Of a stretch of DNA of 64,000 nucleotides, positions 27,340 to 35,883 are shown piece by piece; within the stretch, counting starts at the first letter, position 1, and every line of letters starts with the position of its first letter. Source of the DNA: CAVZYN01 sp963779515 (lineage in GTDB: Bacteria > Pseudomonadota > Alphaproteobacteria > Rhizobiales > Hyphomicrobiaceae); NCBI GenBank assembly GCA_963779515.1, contig CAVZYN010000002.1, positions 248,001-312,000 of the forward strand, read 5' to 3'. The position numbers and the translations under genes are program-made. Under the pieces are notes generated by a model. It was not told the origin of the DNA. It ran no database searches and saw only the letters and a list, made by a program, of their open reading frames with translations.

Positions 27340-28660
27340 TCGAGGAGCGAATCTGACAAGTGGGACGCTGCGGGTCGCCTATGTCGCCAAGCGGTTTCCG
27401 CGGTTGAGCGAGACCTTTGTTTTGAACGAAATTCTGGAGCTCGAGCGCCAAGGCGTGGAGGTTTCGGTGTTCTCGCTCAGGAGGCCAACCGATGAGCCGC
27501 GCCATCGGTTACTGTCAGAACTGCGTGCCACCGTGACCTATCTGCCATCTAACGATGCCGGCGAGGTGCCACGCGTGGACGTGCAGCAGAGCGCCCGATA
27601 CGCGATGGGGCCGACCGGCGACCTACTGCTTGGGAAATCCGAGGATGCGGTCGCTGATTTAGAGGCGAAGGCGCGTGCGCTGGCGCAAGCGATCGAGGCT
27701 CAGGCCATCACACATATTCATGCTCATTTCGTATCTGACACAACGATTGTCGCTTCTCTGGCGAGCATGTTGGGCGACGTCCCGTTCTCCTTTACGGCGC
27801 ACGCGCGCGATATCTATCACACCTATGTATCGCCCGAGATAGATGCGCAGGTCCGGCGCGCCAAGCTCAAAGCGGCTGCGTTCACGATCACGGTGTCGGA
27901 CTACAATCGGCAACATCTGATGGGGGTCATTGGCGCAGCGGACGGCGCGATCCACCGGCTCTACAACGGCATTGATCTCAGCCGGTTCGCGTTTTCAGAT
28001 TTTGCGAGCCGGGAACCACGGCTGATTTTGGCCGTTGGCCGCCTGGTCGAGAAGAAGGGCTTCTCTGACCTCGTGGCGGCCGTCGGCCACATGCATGAAC
28101 AGGGCCAGGACATCCGTTGCGTCATCGCTGGCGATGGGCCGCTACGGGCCGATCTCGAAGCTCAAGGCCGCGCACTCGGACTCGAAAACCTGCTGAGCTT
28201 CGCCGGTGCATTGCCGCAAGACCAGGTATTGCATCTCATGCGTCACGCCGCTGTCCTGGCGCTGCCGTCGATCGTGACCGCTTCTGGCGACCGCGATGGC
28301 CTGCCGACCGTGCTGCTCGAGGCGTTGGCCTGCGGATTGCCCGCTGTTTCGACGCACGTTGCCGGAATTCCCGAGATCATTGCCGATCATGAGACCGGCG
28401 TGCTGGTTCCTCCGAATGACCCCTTGGCGCTGGCCGCCGCCCTCACGCGCGTGTTGACCGACAAGCCATTTGCTCGAGGCCTTGCGCAAGCAGGCCGGCG
28501 CAAGGCCGAGCAAGACTTCGATCTCCGCAAGAGCGCGGCACGCCTGCGACAGTTGTTTGCGGAAGCATCCGGCCGCACTCGCGCGTCATCCAAGATGCTT
28601 GCCTTCAAGGACGAACCTACTCGGCCAAATGCGGCAATGGCCGCGGCCACGAGCAGTTAG
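27326..28660 (+). CDS. GT4-family glycosyltransferase
   Basis: A 444-residue GT-B glycosyltransferase. It opens with VAYVAKRFPRLSETFVLNEI, typical of colanic-acid/exopolysaccharide GT4 enzymes (WcaL/AmsK-like). The donor domain has AVGRLVEKKGFSDLV, CVIAGDGPLRADLE and GDRDGLPTVLLEALACG; the first acid of the E-x7-E motif is Asp in this reading. ATG 27326 follows a GAGG site and overlaps the upstream stop by 14 bases. The last about 30 residues are low-complexity Ala/Arg/Thr-rich. It probably extends a surface saccharide. Confidence 0.88.
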   Translation: MSLHSRGANLTSGTLRVAYVAKRFPRLSETFVLNEILELERQGVEVSVFSLRRPTDEPRHRLLSELRATVTYLPSNDAGEVPRVDVQQSARYAMGPTGDLLLGKSEDAVADLEAKARALAQAIEAQAITHIHAHFVSDTTIVASLASMLGDVPFSFTAHARDIYHTYVSPEIDAQVRRAKLKAAAFTITVSDYNRQHLMGVIGAADGAIHRLYNGIDLSRFAFSDFASREPRLILAVGRLVEKKGFSDLVAAVGHMHEQGQDIRCVIAGDGPLRADLEAQGRALGLENLLSFAGALPQDQVLHLMRHAAVLALPSIVTASGDRDGLPTVLLEALACGLPAVSTHVAGIPEIIADHETGVLVPPNDPLALAAALTRVLTDKPFARGLAQAGRRKAEQDFDLRKSAARLRQLFAEASGRTRASSKMLAFKDEPTRPNAAMAAATSS

Positions 28661-28672
28661 GAGTACGAAAAG

Positions 28673-30184
28673 ATGTCCCTTGGCCCCACACGCCTGCTGG
28701 CGCTTTCGGTTCCGGCAGTTGCCGCCGCCATTTTTGCATTCTCGCCGGATCTCATTCCGCCGTCCCTCAGGCCGGGCGGGTCGTCGGTCGCCAAACCCGA
28801 GTTCATCTACGAGACCGCCCCCGTTTCTCGCGGATCGGTGCGAAAACGCGTTCAGACCTCCGGCACGGTCCGTCCGCTGGTCACCGTGCTGGTTGGCTCA
28901 CAGCTCTCGGGCCAGATCAAAACGCTGAAGGCAGACTTCAACAGCGAGGTTGCGGAAGGCGACGTGCTGGCGTTGCTTGACGACAAGACCCACGTCGCCC
29001 GAGTTGAGCAGGCGGCGGCTGATCTCGAAATGGCGAAAGCGCAACTCGCCAACCAGCAGGCCGCGCTCGAAAAGGCGACGTCGATCCTGAAGCAAGCGGA
29101 AAAGCAGAGCGCCCGGGCGCAGGACCTCGGTTCGCGCGGAATCACTGCACAAGTACAACTCGATACAGCGGTGCGCGACGCAGAGGTCGCCCGTGCCGAG
29201 ATCTCCGTCGCAAAGGCGCAGATAGATAGTGCGCGTGCCAATGTCATCCAACGCCAGGCGATGTTATCCCAGACCAAAATCGACCTCGAACGGACACAGA
29301 TTCGCGCGCCGATCTCGGGTATCGTGGTCTCGCGGCTGGTCGAGATTGGACAAACCGTGGCGGCAAGCTTGCAAGCGCCTGAACTTTTCAGGATATCGCA
29401 GGATCTGCGGCGCATCCGCATCGAGGCCCAGGTCAACGAAGCCGAGATCGGCGGCGTGTCCAGGGGCAATCCCGTGGCGTTCCGGGTCGACGCCTACCCG
29501 GGCCGCCTATTCGAGGGCAAGGTCTCACAGATCCGACTTTCTGCCACGGAAGAGCAGAGCGTCGTCACCTACACGGTCGTCGTCGAGGCGTCCAACGACG
29601 ATATGAAGCTGTTTCCGAGCATGACGGCGAACGTCGAAATCGAGACCGACAAGCGCGACAACGTCCAGCGCGTGCCAGCTGAGGCCATCCGCTATCGTCC
29701 GCGCGGGGCAACAATGCCGGTCGATGCCCCGGCACAATCTGACAGGGCCGAACGTCAGGCGACCCGCTTCGAGGACGTCGCCGCAAAATTGAAACTCACT
29801 CCGGCGCAGATTGCAGAGGCGACCGAGCGTCTGGCGGCGATCGATAAGAGGTCGGGTGCAAAGAAGGAAGCGCGTTCTAGCGAGGCGGCGCGCGATGCGA
29901 CTTCACCCGCAAAGGAGAAGCGTATCTCCAGTTCCGAAAAAATATCTGCAGTGCTCGATCCGATCCTCGACGATGGCCAGCGCGCGGAACTCGCCGCTCT
30001 GCGCGCAGAGCGCGCTGAAAGCAAGTCTGCTCAGGTCTGGAGCCTGGAGGCCAATGGGCAATTGAAGAGCCACACTGTCAGGATCGGCCTCAATGACGGA
30101 AAATATGCGGAACTGATGGATGGCAGAATTGAAACCGGTGAACGGCTCGTCGTCCGCTCGCGCAGCGCCACGCAGAAGAAATGA
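28673..30184 (+). CDS. MacA/HlyD-like periplasmic adaptor with extra domain
   Basis: A 503-residue membrane-fusion protein for an ABC pump. An N-terminal anchor (residues about 7-25) precedes a lipoyl half, a coiled-coil hairpin (about 90-200, rich in Ala/Gln/Glu/Lys) and a beta-barrel domain with RTQIRAPISGIVVSRLVEIG. A charged insertion of about 100 residues (about 340-445, predicted helical) separates the barrel from the final membrane-proximal strands, making it longer than typical MacA (about 370 residues). The next two genes are the MacB-type ATPase and permease; its stop overlaps the ATPase start. No outer-membrane TolC partner is in the window. Confidence 0.85.
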   Translation: MSLGPTRLLALSVPAVAAAIFAFSPDLIPPSLRPGGSSVAKPEFIYETAPVSRGSVRKRVQTSGTVRPLVTVLVGSQLSGQIKTLKADFNSEVAEGDVLALLDDKTHVARVEQAAADLEMAKAQLANQQAALEKATSILKQAEKQSARAQDLGSRGITAQVQLDTAVRDAEVARAEISVAKAQIDSARANVIQRQAMLSQTKIDLERTQIRAPISGIVVSRLVEIGQTVAASLQAPELFRISQDLRRIRIEAQVNEAEIGGVSRGNPVAFRVDAYPGRLFEGKVSQIRLSATEEQSVVTYTVVVEASNDDMKLFPSMTANVEIETDKRDNVQRVPAEAIRYRPRGATMPVDAPAQSDRAERQATRFEDVAAKLKLTPAQIAEATERLAAIDKRSGAKKEARSSEAARDATSPAKEKRISSSEKISAVLDPILDDGQRAELAALRAERAESKSAQVWSLEANGQLKSHTVRIGLNDGKYAELMDGRIETGERLVVRSRSATQKK

Positions 30185-30951
30185 CATCCATGTTGGGCTT
30201 TCCACGCAAGCAAGCAGCGAAAACGGAGGCCGCGCTGATCAGCGTGCGCCGGCTTTCGAAAACGTACATAATGGGTGAGGAGGCCGTGACCGCGTTGCGT
30301 GATGTCAGCGTCGAGATCGAGGCCGGTGATTTCGTCGCGATCATGGGGCCTTCTGGGTCCGGAAAATCGACGCTCATGAACATGATCGGCACGCTCGACC
30401 AGCCGACCGGCGGCGAGCTTTGGCTCGCCGGGACCGACGTTCGCAATCTGGGCGACGATCAGCTCGCGCGGTTACGCAACACGACGATCGGCTTCGTGTT
30501 CCAGCAGTTTAATCTATTGCCACGGACGCCAGCACTGCGTCAGGTCATGCTGCCGCTGATCTACCAGCGCAAATCGAGACGTGAAGCAGAGCGAGTGGCG
30601 CGCGCAAAACTCGAAGCCGTCGGGCTCAGTCAGCGCCTGCATCATTTGCCGACCCAGCTTTCCGGCGGTCAGCAGCAGCGTGTCGCCATCGCGCGCGCGC
30701 TCGCTGCCAATCCCAAGTTGATCCTTGCAGATGAGCCGACCGGCGCCCTCGATACGGCGACTTCAGCGGAGATCATGACGCTGCTGACGCAACTGAATGC
30801 TGGCGGCATCACGGTTGTGGTCGTGACCCACGAGCCCGAGGTCGCAGCCTTCGCGCGCCGCCGCATCCTTTTCCGTGACGGCGAGATCGTCGAGGACCTG
30901 CGCAGCACACCATTGCCCCAAACCCGCGAGACGCCGCATGCGGTTCACTGA
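30181..30951 (+). CDS. MacB-type ABC transporter ATPase
   Basis: A 256-residue ATPase of the LolD/MacB (type VII) class, with Walker A GPSGSGKST, Q-loop VFQQFNLLPR, signature LSGGQQQR, Walker B LILADEPTGALD and switch His in VVTHEPE. In classical MacB the ATPase and permease are one chain; here they are separate genes overlapping by 14 bases. It energises the mechanotransmission pump formed with the adaptor and permease, which pushes substrates from the periplasm outward. Confidence 0.92.
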   Translation: MTSMLGFPRKQAAKTEAALISVRRLSKTYIMGEEAVTALRDVSVEIEAGDFVAIMGPSGSGKSTLMNMIGTLDQPTGGELWLAGTDVRNLGDDQLARLRNTTIGFVFQQFNLLPRTPALRQVMLPLIYQRKSRREAERVARAKLEAVGLSQRLHHLPTQLSGGQQQRVAIARALAANPKLILADEPTGALDTATSAEIMTLLTQLNAGGITVVVVTHEPEVAAFARRRILFRDGEIVEDLRSTPLPQTRETPHAVH

Positions 30952-32170
30952 GCTCATCCGCGTGGCGCTCGGTGCGCTCGCAACCAATGCCTTGCGCAGC
31001 TTATTGACGACGCTCGGCATCATCATTGGCGTCGCCTCCGTGATCGTGATGGTGGCGGTCGGCTCGGGTGCGCGCAACGAGGTCGAGCGGCAGATCGCGA
31101 GCCTCGGAACCAACATTCTCCAAGTGCAGACTGGCTCGAGCCGCGTGCGCGGCCGCATGGCCGGCAGCGGCACAAGGCTGCCATTCTCCGAGGCAGATAT
31201 TCAGGCCATCCGTGAATTGGTGCCGGCTGTTGCCGCAATATCGGGTGTGCTGACGGCATCCGCGCCTGTCGTCAACGGTCACGCCAACTGGCTGACGACC
31301 ATCGATGGCGTCAGCGACGATTACGCCAACGTCCGCGGCTGGGAGGCGAACAGCGGCCGGTTCTTCACGGCCGACGAAGAGCGAGGCGCGGCCAAAGTCG
31401 CCGTCATCGGTTTGACCACTGCGACGCAACTCTTCGGCGATCAAGATCCGACCGGCAACACCGTCCGCATCCTCAATGTGCCGTTCGCGATCATCGGCCT
31501 TCTCGAGCGCAAAGGCCAATCGAACTCTGGCCGTGATCTCGACGACGTCGTGCTCGTGCCGGCCTCGACGGCGCGCGCGATGCTGACCAAGCGGAACAAG
31601 CTGGTCCCACGCCAAGTCGGCAACATCGTCGTCAAGGTCGGCGACGACGCCGATATTGAAGATGCCAAGCGCGAGATTGAGGAAACGCTCCGAAAACGCC
31701 GCCGGGCCCAGGCCAATGGCAACGACGATTTCTTCGTCCGCGACCTCGCCGATTTCGTGCGCACGCGCAACGCCGCGCAGCAAACGCTCGGAATTCTACT
31801 GGCGGCAACCGCTGCCATCTCGCTGCTCGTCGGCGGCATCGGCATCATGAACATCATGCTCGTTTCGGTCTCCGAGCGCACGCGCGAGATCGGCTTGCGG
31901 TTGGCGATCGGGGCGCGGCGACGCGATATTCTGCGGCAGTTTCTTTCGGAGGCTGTGGTGCTGTGCATGCTCGGCGGGCTCGCTGGCGTCGCGATCGGGA
32001 TGTGGGCAACGCACGCCATCGCGGCCTGGGCCGAGTGGCCGGTGCTGATGACCTCGAGCACGGTCACGATGGCGCTGGCGGCCGCAGCTCTGACCGGTAT
32101 TTGCTTCGGGTTCCTGCCTGCCCGGCGGGCGGCGGGTTTGAGCCCGATGGAAGCGCTGAGGAGCGAATGA
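30938..32170 (+). CDS. MacB-type ABC transporter permease
   Basis: A 410-residue permease. One N-terminal helix (about residues 16-40, LLTTLGIIIGVASVIVMV) is followed by a MacB periplasmic core domain of about 210 residues and a C-terminal FtsX domain with three helices (about 280-400, including ISLLVGGIGIMNIMLVSVSE). This four-helix layout is that of MacB-family pumps. ATG 30938 overlaps the ATPase gene by 14 bases, and its stop overlaps the next kinase (ATGA). It probably exports the product of the locus or excludes a toxic compound. Confidence 0.92.
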   Translation: MRFTELIRVALGALATNALRSLLTTLGIIIGVASVIVMVAVGSGARNEVERQIASLGTNILQVQTGSSRVRGRMAGSGTRLPFSEADIQAIRELVPAVAAISGVLTASAPVVNGHANWLTTIDGVSDDYANVRGWEANSGRFFTADEERGAAKVAVIGLTTATQLFGDQDPTGNTVRILNVPFAIIGLLERKGQSNSGRDLDDVVLVPASTARAMLTKRNKLVPRQVGNIVVKVGDDADIEDAKREIEETLRKRRRAQANGNDDFFVRDLADFVRTRNAAQQTLGILLAATAAISLLVGGIGIMNIMLVSVSERTREIGLRLAIGARRRDILRQFLSEAVVLCMLGGLAGVAIGMWATHAIAAWAEWPVLMTSSTVTMALAAAALTGICFGFLPARRAAGLSPMEALRSE

Positions 32171-33462
32171 CATCCTCCGTCAGCCAGGACGCACGTCTGT
32201 TGCACCACGTTGGTTCCGGTGGGCATTCGCAGCATGACTGCGGCACACGAGATATCTTCCGGTTCTTGTCTGACGATCACCCACTGACGGCCTTTTTGTC
32301 CAGCCAGCGTGCCGACATCGCACGTGCTTTGCCACGGAACGTCGATGGCGTCGTGGTCGCCAATACAGACCTCAAAATGAGTGTCGCGACCAGCGAGGCA
32401 TGGCGCCCTGAACGATTGACCTGTCTGATGGAACCGCGTGACAGCCCGCAAGGTGAGCGCCTGCTTTGGATCTGGCGCGCGAAAACCGGCGTGGGAAGCC
32501 TCCATACCTTTCCCAACGACCCCTACCTGCCGGACCTGGCCGACTGGATAAAGACACCCGTTGATCACGATAGCACGCCGCTCACAGTCACGCGTGATTT
32601 GCGCTACGTGCCGACGCGCCGTGTCACGCTGTCCGCGCAATTGGCGCGCGCGCCCAATCGAACGGTCATCGTGAAATTCAAGCGCCGCTCTAAGCTGGCC
32701 GAGGCAGCATTGCGACTGGCATGCGTCAATGCCGCAAGTTTACGATCGAAAAGTCCCGTTCCGACGGCCCGAATGATCGGAGTGCTACCGAAGCATGCCG
32801 CGTTCGTTCAGGAATACGTGCCCGGCGAAGGCTTTGATCGCGCCATTGCCGGTTGGAACATCTCCAGCATGATGGAGGAGGCCGGCCACGTGCATGCGCG
32901 CTTGCACGCGCTCGACGTTGCAGATGTTGGCGATTGGCGTTTGGGCGAGTATCAGCAGGTGATCGGGGAGGACATTCGCTGGATCACGTTCATGATTCCG
33001 GAGATCGGGCGCCGCCTCGAAAGGCTTTGGCAGCCCATCGCGCGCCGATTGGAAGCGGCCAACAGCATGCGCCACGTTTTCTGTCACGGCGACTTTGTAC
33101 CTGGACAGCTCCTGTGCGGCGGCAACGGTCTTGCAGTCACGGATTTCGACCTTGCACGCCGCGGCGTCGATCTTCAAGAAGTCGCCAAGTGGATCGCATC
33201 GCTGAAATACCATGTCCCTATGCTGGTCAATGCGGTTCGTACCGATCCGGCGTCTGCGACCGAACTCCTGCGGGCGGCCGAGCGAGCCTACCTGGCTGGT
33301 TATGAACGGCAATCCGGGCGGACTATAGACGAGCGAGACCTCAACGCATTTGTTGCTGCCGCGGAGATCCATTATCTCGCAGTTTGGTTGAGAAAGGACC
33401 GCTTCTCGGCCAGGGCCTTCGAGCGAGCGCTGACGCGCATCGAAGTGGCGGCAACAAGCTAG
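32167..33462 (+). CDS. APH-fold phosphotransferase 3 of the glycan locus
   Basis: A 431-residue paralog of the first gene of the locus (16319-17524). Shared blocks are LRYVPTRRVTLS, KFKRRSKL, the Brenner motif and a C-terminal AAEIHYLAVWLRKDRFSARA. The catalytic motif is HGDFVPGQ (about residues 307-314, Gln for Asn), followed by VTDFDLARRGVDLQEVAKW. Its start overlaps the permease stop, so it is translationally coupled to the pump. The stop codon TAG at 33460-33462 coincides with the TA target of the IS630 element. The uninterrupted sequence would also read TAG, so the protein was not shortened. Confidence 0.8.
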   Translation: MTSSVSQDARLLHHVGSGGHSQHDCGTRDIFRFLSDDHPLTAFLSSQRADIARALPRNVDGVVVANTDLKMSVATSEAWRPERLTCLMEPRDSPQGERLLWIWRAKTGVGSLHTFPNDPYLPDLADWIKTPVDHDSTPLTVTRDLRYVPTRRVTLSAQLARAPNRTVIVKFKRRSKLAEAALRLACVNAASLRSKSPVPTARMIGVLPKHAAFVQEYVPGEGFDRAIAGWNISSMMEEAGHVHARLHALDVADVGDWRLGEYQQVIGEDIRWITFMIPEIGRRLERLWQPIARRLEAANSMRHVFCHGDFVPGQLLCGGNGLAVTDFDLARRGVDLQEVAKWIASLKYHVPMLVNAVRTDPASATELLRAAERAYLAGYERQSGRTIDERDLNAFVAAAEIHYLAVWLRKDRFSARAFERALTRIEVAATS

Positions 33463-34607
33463 TACCCGGAATCACAAGTCCCTAAGACGGCGGCCTTTGA
33501 CGCGGCGCTGGTGAACTTTGGATTTGGTCCACACGAAGGGTTCAGCGTCTTCGTTGTAGGCTTTGATGAAGGCATCGATGTGCTCCCGCACTTGCGCGAC
33601 CGAAGTGAAGGAAGCGCCCGTCAGCGATTGGCCCTGCAGGATCGAAAACCAGCCTTCGACCTGATTGAGCCAGGAGGCCCGCGTCGGCGTATAGTGGAAT
33701 GTGACACGCGGATGGTGCTTCAGCCAATCGTCATTCTTCCTGTGCGTGTTCAAATTGTCGAGGATGACTTCAAGGCGGCGGTTGGGATAGGCCGCGACGA
33801 TTTCGTCCATGAAGTCGAGAAATTCCTTGCGGCGGCGGCGCTTCTTGTGTGCGGCCTTGACCTTGCCTGTGGCCACTTCGAAGGCCGCGAACAACGTCGT
33901 TGTGCCGTGCCGCTTGTAGTCGTGGCTGTGGCCCGTCAACGCACGGCCATTGGGCAGTTTTAAATAGCCCTGCTCCCGCTCCAGCGCCTGGATCGACGGC
34001 TTTTCATCGATGCAGAGAACGACCGCGTTCTTGGGCGGCGCCAAATAGAGCCCAACCACATCGGCGGCTTTGGTGGCAAAATCCGGATCGTTGCTCTCGC
34101 ACCAGCTCTTGCGTCCAGCGAGGTCGATCTTCTGCTTGCGCAGCGATCGCCACACGTATTGCACATCGACGTTGCCCAACGCGCCGGCGATCAACGGCCC
34201 GCTCCACCGCGCAAAACCCTTCGGTGGCGGAGAATCGAGAACCTTGCGAATGGCCGCGTCGGTCTTCTCGCCGTAGAGTGCTGGCGGGCCGCCACGGTCG
34301 CGATCTTCCAACCCATCAAGACCTTCTTGCGCGTAACGGATGCGCCAAAGGCTCACTGTGGTCGGCGTCGTATCGAGATCGCGGCCGATCACACGCGTCG
34401 CTAGCCCCGTAGCGGCCGCCAGCACAATGCGCGCCCGTAGAGCATGACGCTGCTCAGTCGTGGGCGCCCGCACCCGCGCCTCGAGGATCGCGCGATCACC
34501 ACGCCGCAACCGGACTTTCTGTGCCGCTGAAATCATGCCATGTTGAATCACGACACGACGCAGCGCGATAGTGCAATCGTGACTCAGTCATGTGTGATAG
34601 CGGGCAC
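33462..34607. mobile_element. IS630-family insertion sequence, complete
   Basis: A 1146-bp element bounded by TA dinucleotides at 33460-33461 and 34608-34609. The terminal inverted repeats are GTACCCGGAATCACA at the left end and (reverse complement of the right end) GTGCCCGCTATCACA, agreeing at 12 of 15 positions. Duplicated TA is the usual IS630/Tc1-mariner signature. One transposase gene on the minus strand fills it. Insertion lies in the TA of the stop codon of the last gene of the glycan operon. Confidence 0.85.
33472..34551 (-). CDS. IS630-family transposase
   Basis: A 359-residue transposase in a single uninterrupted frame. N-terminal helix-turn-helix domains (about residues 15-110, with VIGRDLDTTPTTVSLWRIR) precede the DDE_3 catalytic core: first Asp in VLCIDEKPSIQALE, second in VILDNLNTHRKN, and Glu in SWLNQVEGWFSI. 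All three catalytic acids are present and length is normal, so the element may be active. Some IS630 relatives need a frameshift to make transposase; this one does not. Confidence 0.93.
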   Translation of the reverse strand: MIQHGMISAAQKVRLRRGDRAILEARVRAPTTEQRHALRARIVLAAATGLATRVIGRDLDTTPTTVSLWRIRYAQEGLDGLEDRDRGGPPALYGEKTDAAIRKVLDSPPPKGFARWSGPLIAGALGNVDVQYVWRSLRKQKIDLAGRKSWCESNDPDFATKAADVVGLYLAPPKNAVVLCIDEKPSIQALEREQGYLKLPNGRALTGHSHDYKRHGTTTLFAAFEVATGKVKAAHKKRRRRKEFLDFMDEIVAAYPNRRLEVILDNLNTHRKNDDWLKHHPRVTFHYTPTRASWLNQVEGWFSILQGQSLTGASFTSVAQVREHIDAFIKAYNEDAEPFVWTKSKVHQRRVKGRRLRDL

Positions 34608-34609
34608 TA

Positions 34610-34935
34610 GTACTCAAGCTGGCACTCAGGCGGGCCGCGCAGGGCCCGATCGCCTATGTAGAAAACTTGAGATCGCGCTGCGCGACCTGGCCGCCTCGAG
34701 CCAGTTGCGCCCCTGCGGTTGCTGGAGGATCTAGATCAACGTAGATGCGATCCTGTCGCAAGCGGTGCCAGCGCAGCGGCGCGACCGCCTGCGCGACCCG
34801 GCGAAGCGGAACCTCTGCGCCGAGCCGCGGAGCTCGCACCACGAAGCGGCGATGCCTTGTTGCGGCATGACGCCGGCACGCAGTCCAACCGCATGCAAGG
34901 GCGTCTCGTAAGGGCTTCACTGGAAATTGTTCAGA
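34610..34935. other. Spacer between IS630 element and tRNA-Ser
   Basis: About 325 bases without a convincing gene on either strand. The downstream continuation of the interrupted operon end begins at 34608. No copy of the tRNA 3' end that would mark an attachment site was found here. Short frames overlapping the tRNA are rejected. Confidence 0.4.
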
Positions 34936-35025
34936 TGGCGGAGAGAGTGGGATTCGAACCCACGGTACGCTTTCACGTACACACGCGTTCCAGGCGTGCG
35001 CCTTAAGCCACTCGGCCATCTCTCC
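34936..35025 (-). tRNA. tRNA-Ser (anticodon GGA)
   Basis: A 90-nucleotide class II tRNA read on the minus strand. The acceptor stem is GGAGAGA paired with TCTCTCC, then G and an encoded CCA (34938-34936). The anticodon loop CTGGAAC contains GGA, the variable arm is long as expected for serine, and the T arm GTGGG-TTCGAAT-CCCAC is intact. It decodes UCC/UCU. Confidence 0.95.
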
Positions 35026-35204
35026 GGATTGGAACGGGCCGGACTATAGCCGCAGACGGGGCCAGTGCAAGCGTTCGCGCGAGGGCGACGATGCCATTGG
35101 CGCATATGGGAGAATTGACCGTTGCCAAGGCAGGCGGTGGCGCGCCATGGTGCGGCCGCATCGGAATCGGACGCTCGGATGATCGAAGGCGTCGGGATAG
35201 AGCC

Positions 35205-35504
35205 ATGGTCGTTGTGCGGATATTCGCTGGATTGTTCCTGCTGCTGGCGCTGATCGCGTTGGCGTTCGATGTCACGCGCAGCACGGGCTTCGTCATGACA
35301 CCGATGATCGAATCGTGGGGGCGGGTTGCCGCAACCAGCCTTACGTCGGCGCAGGCCGCGGTGACGAAGGCGACGCATCCTCTGGTCTGGGAGCTGATGC
35401 GCAAGCTGCTGGCGCTGCCGACGTGGGCGTTCTTCGGCGGGATCGGGATGCTGCTCGCCTACCTCGGCCGGCGGCGCAAGTTCGTCAATATCTACGCGAA
35501 CTGA
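35205..35504 (+). CDS. Small two-helix membrane protein, unknown function
   Basis: A 99-residue protein with an N-terminal hydrophobic helix (about residues 3-20) and a second near the C-terminus (LPTWAFFGGIGMLLAYLG), ending in a basic RRRKFVNIYAN tail. An amphipathic middle part faces the periplasm or cytoplasm. I do not recognise a named family. ATG 35205 is preferred over the GTG/ATG of the longer frame because the protein-like sequence starts there. It lies between tRNA-Ser and rluD. Confidence 0.65.
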   Translation: MVVVRIFAGLFLLLALIALAFDVTRSTGFVMTPMIESWGRVAATSLTSAQAAVTKATHPLVWELMRKLLALPTWAFFGGIGMLLAYLGRRRKFVNIYAN

Positions 35505-35521
35505 GAGTAGCGCCGGCGGGT

Positions 35522-35719
35522 TCAGTGGATGGTGGCGTTGCCGCGCTCGATCATGGCGCGCCCCGTTTCGGTGAGGCGCCAGACGTCACCGGTCTGGACG
35601 GTCAGGCCGTCGCGCTGCAGATCGAGCGCGAGCGGCAGCAGGGACGGCGGCAACTCCGTCTCCTTCAACGTCTCCAGCACTTCGAGCAATGCAATCGGGT
35701 TCGGTGGCCGCATATGCAA
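35522..35719 (-). CDS. Small conserved-looking hypothetical protein
   Basis: A 65-residue protein ending DVWRLTETGRAMIERGNATIH, with a helical N-terminal half (ALLEVLETLKETELPPSLL) and a wing-like C-terminal half. The pattern resembles a miniature winged-helix fold, but I cannot assign a family. It lies on the minus strand before rluD, and composition is like its neighbours. ATG at 35719 or 35713 could be used. Confidence 0.5.
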   Translation of the reverse strand: MHMRPPNPIALLEVLETLKETELPPSLLPLALDLQRDGLTVQTGDVWRLTETGRAMIERGNATIH

Positions 35720-35883
35720 GTCGTGCCACGGCAGCGCGCTTGCGTCGCCACGGCTGGACGCTTATCCACACCATTATCCGACGCATGGCCCGGTGGTTTT
35801 TTGCTTACAGCGTTCAATCGCTGTTGGTTGGGCGCGATGCAAGCGCCCGATGCCGGCGCCTCTTGAAGGTACGCGTGCCGATC

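Noticed and set aside
16319..33462. Labelling the APH-fold proteins as aminoglycoside-resistance enzymes
   Set aside because: The fold is shared with many sugar, choline and lipid kinases. Here the proteins have unusual N-terminal domains, a Gln-type HGD motif and glycosyltransferase neighbours, so resistance is not supported by sequence.
34719..35006. 95-codon plus-strand frame across the tRNA-Ser
   Set aside because: Overlaps a complete tRNA, and the apparent protein similarity (VGFEPTVRF) is the well-known spurious translation of a tRNA-Ser antisense strand.
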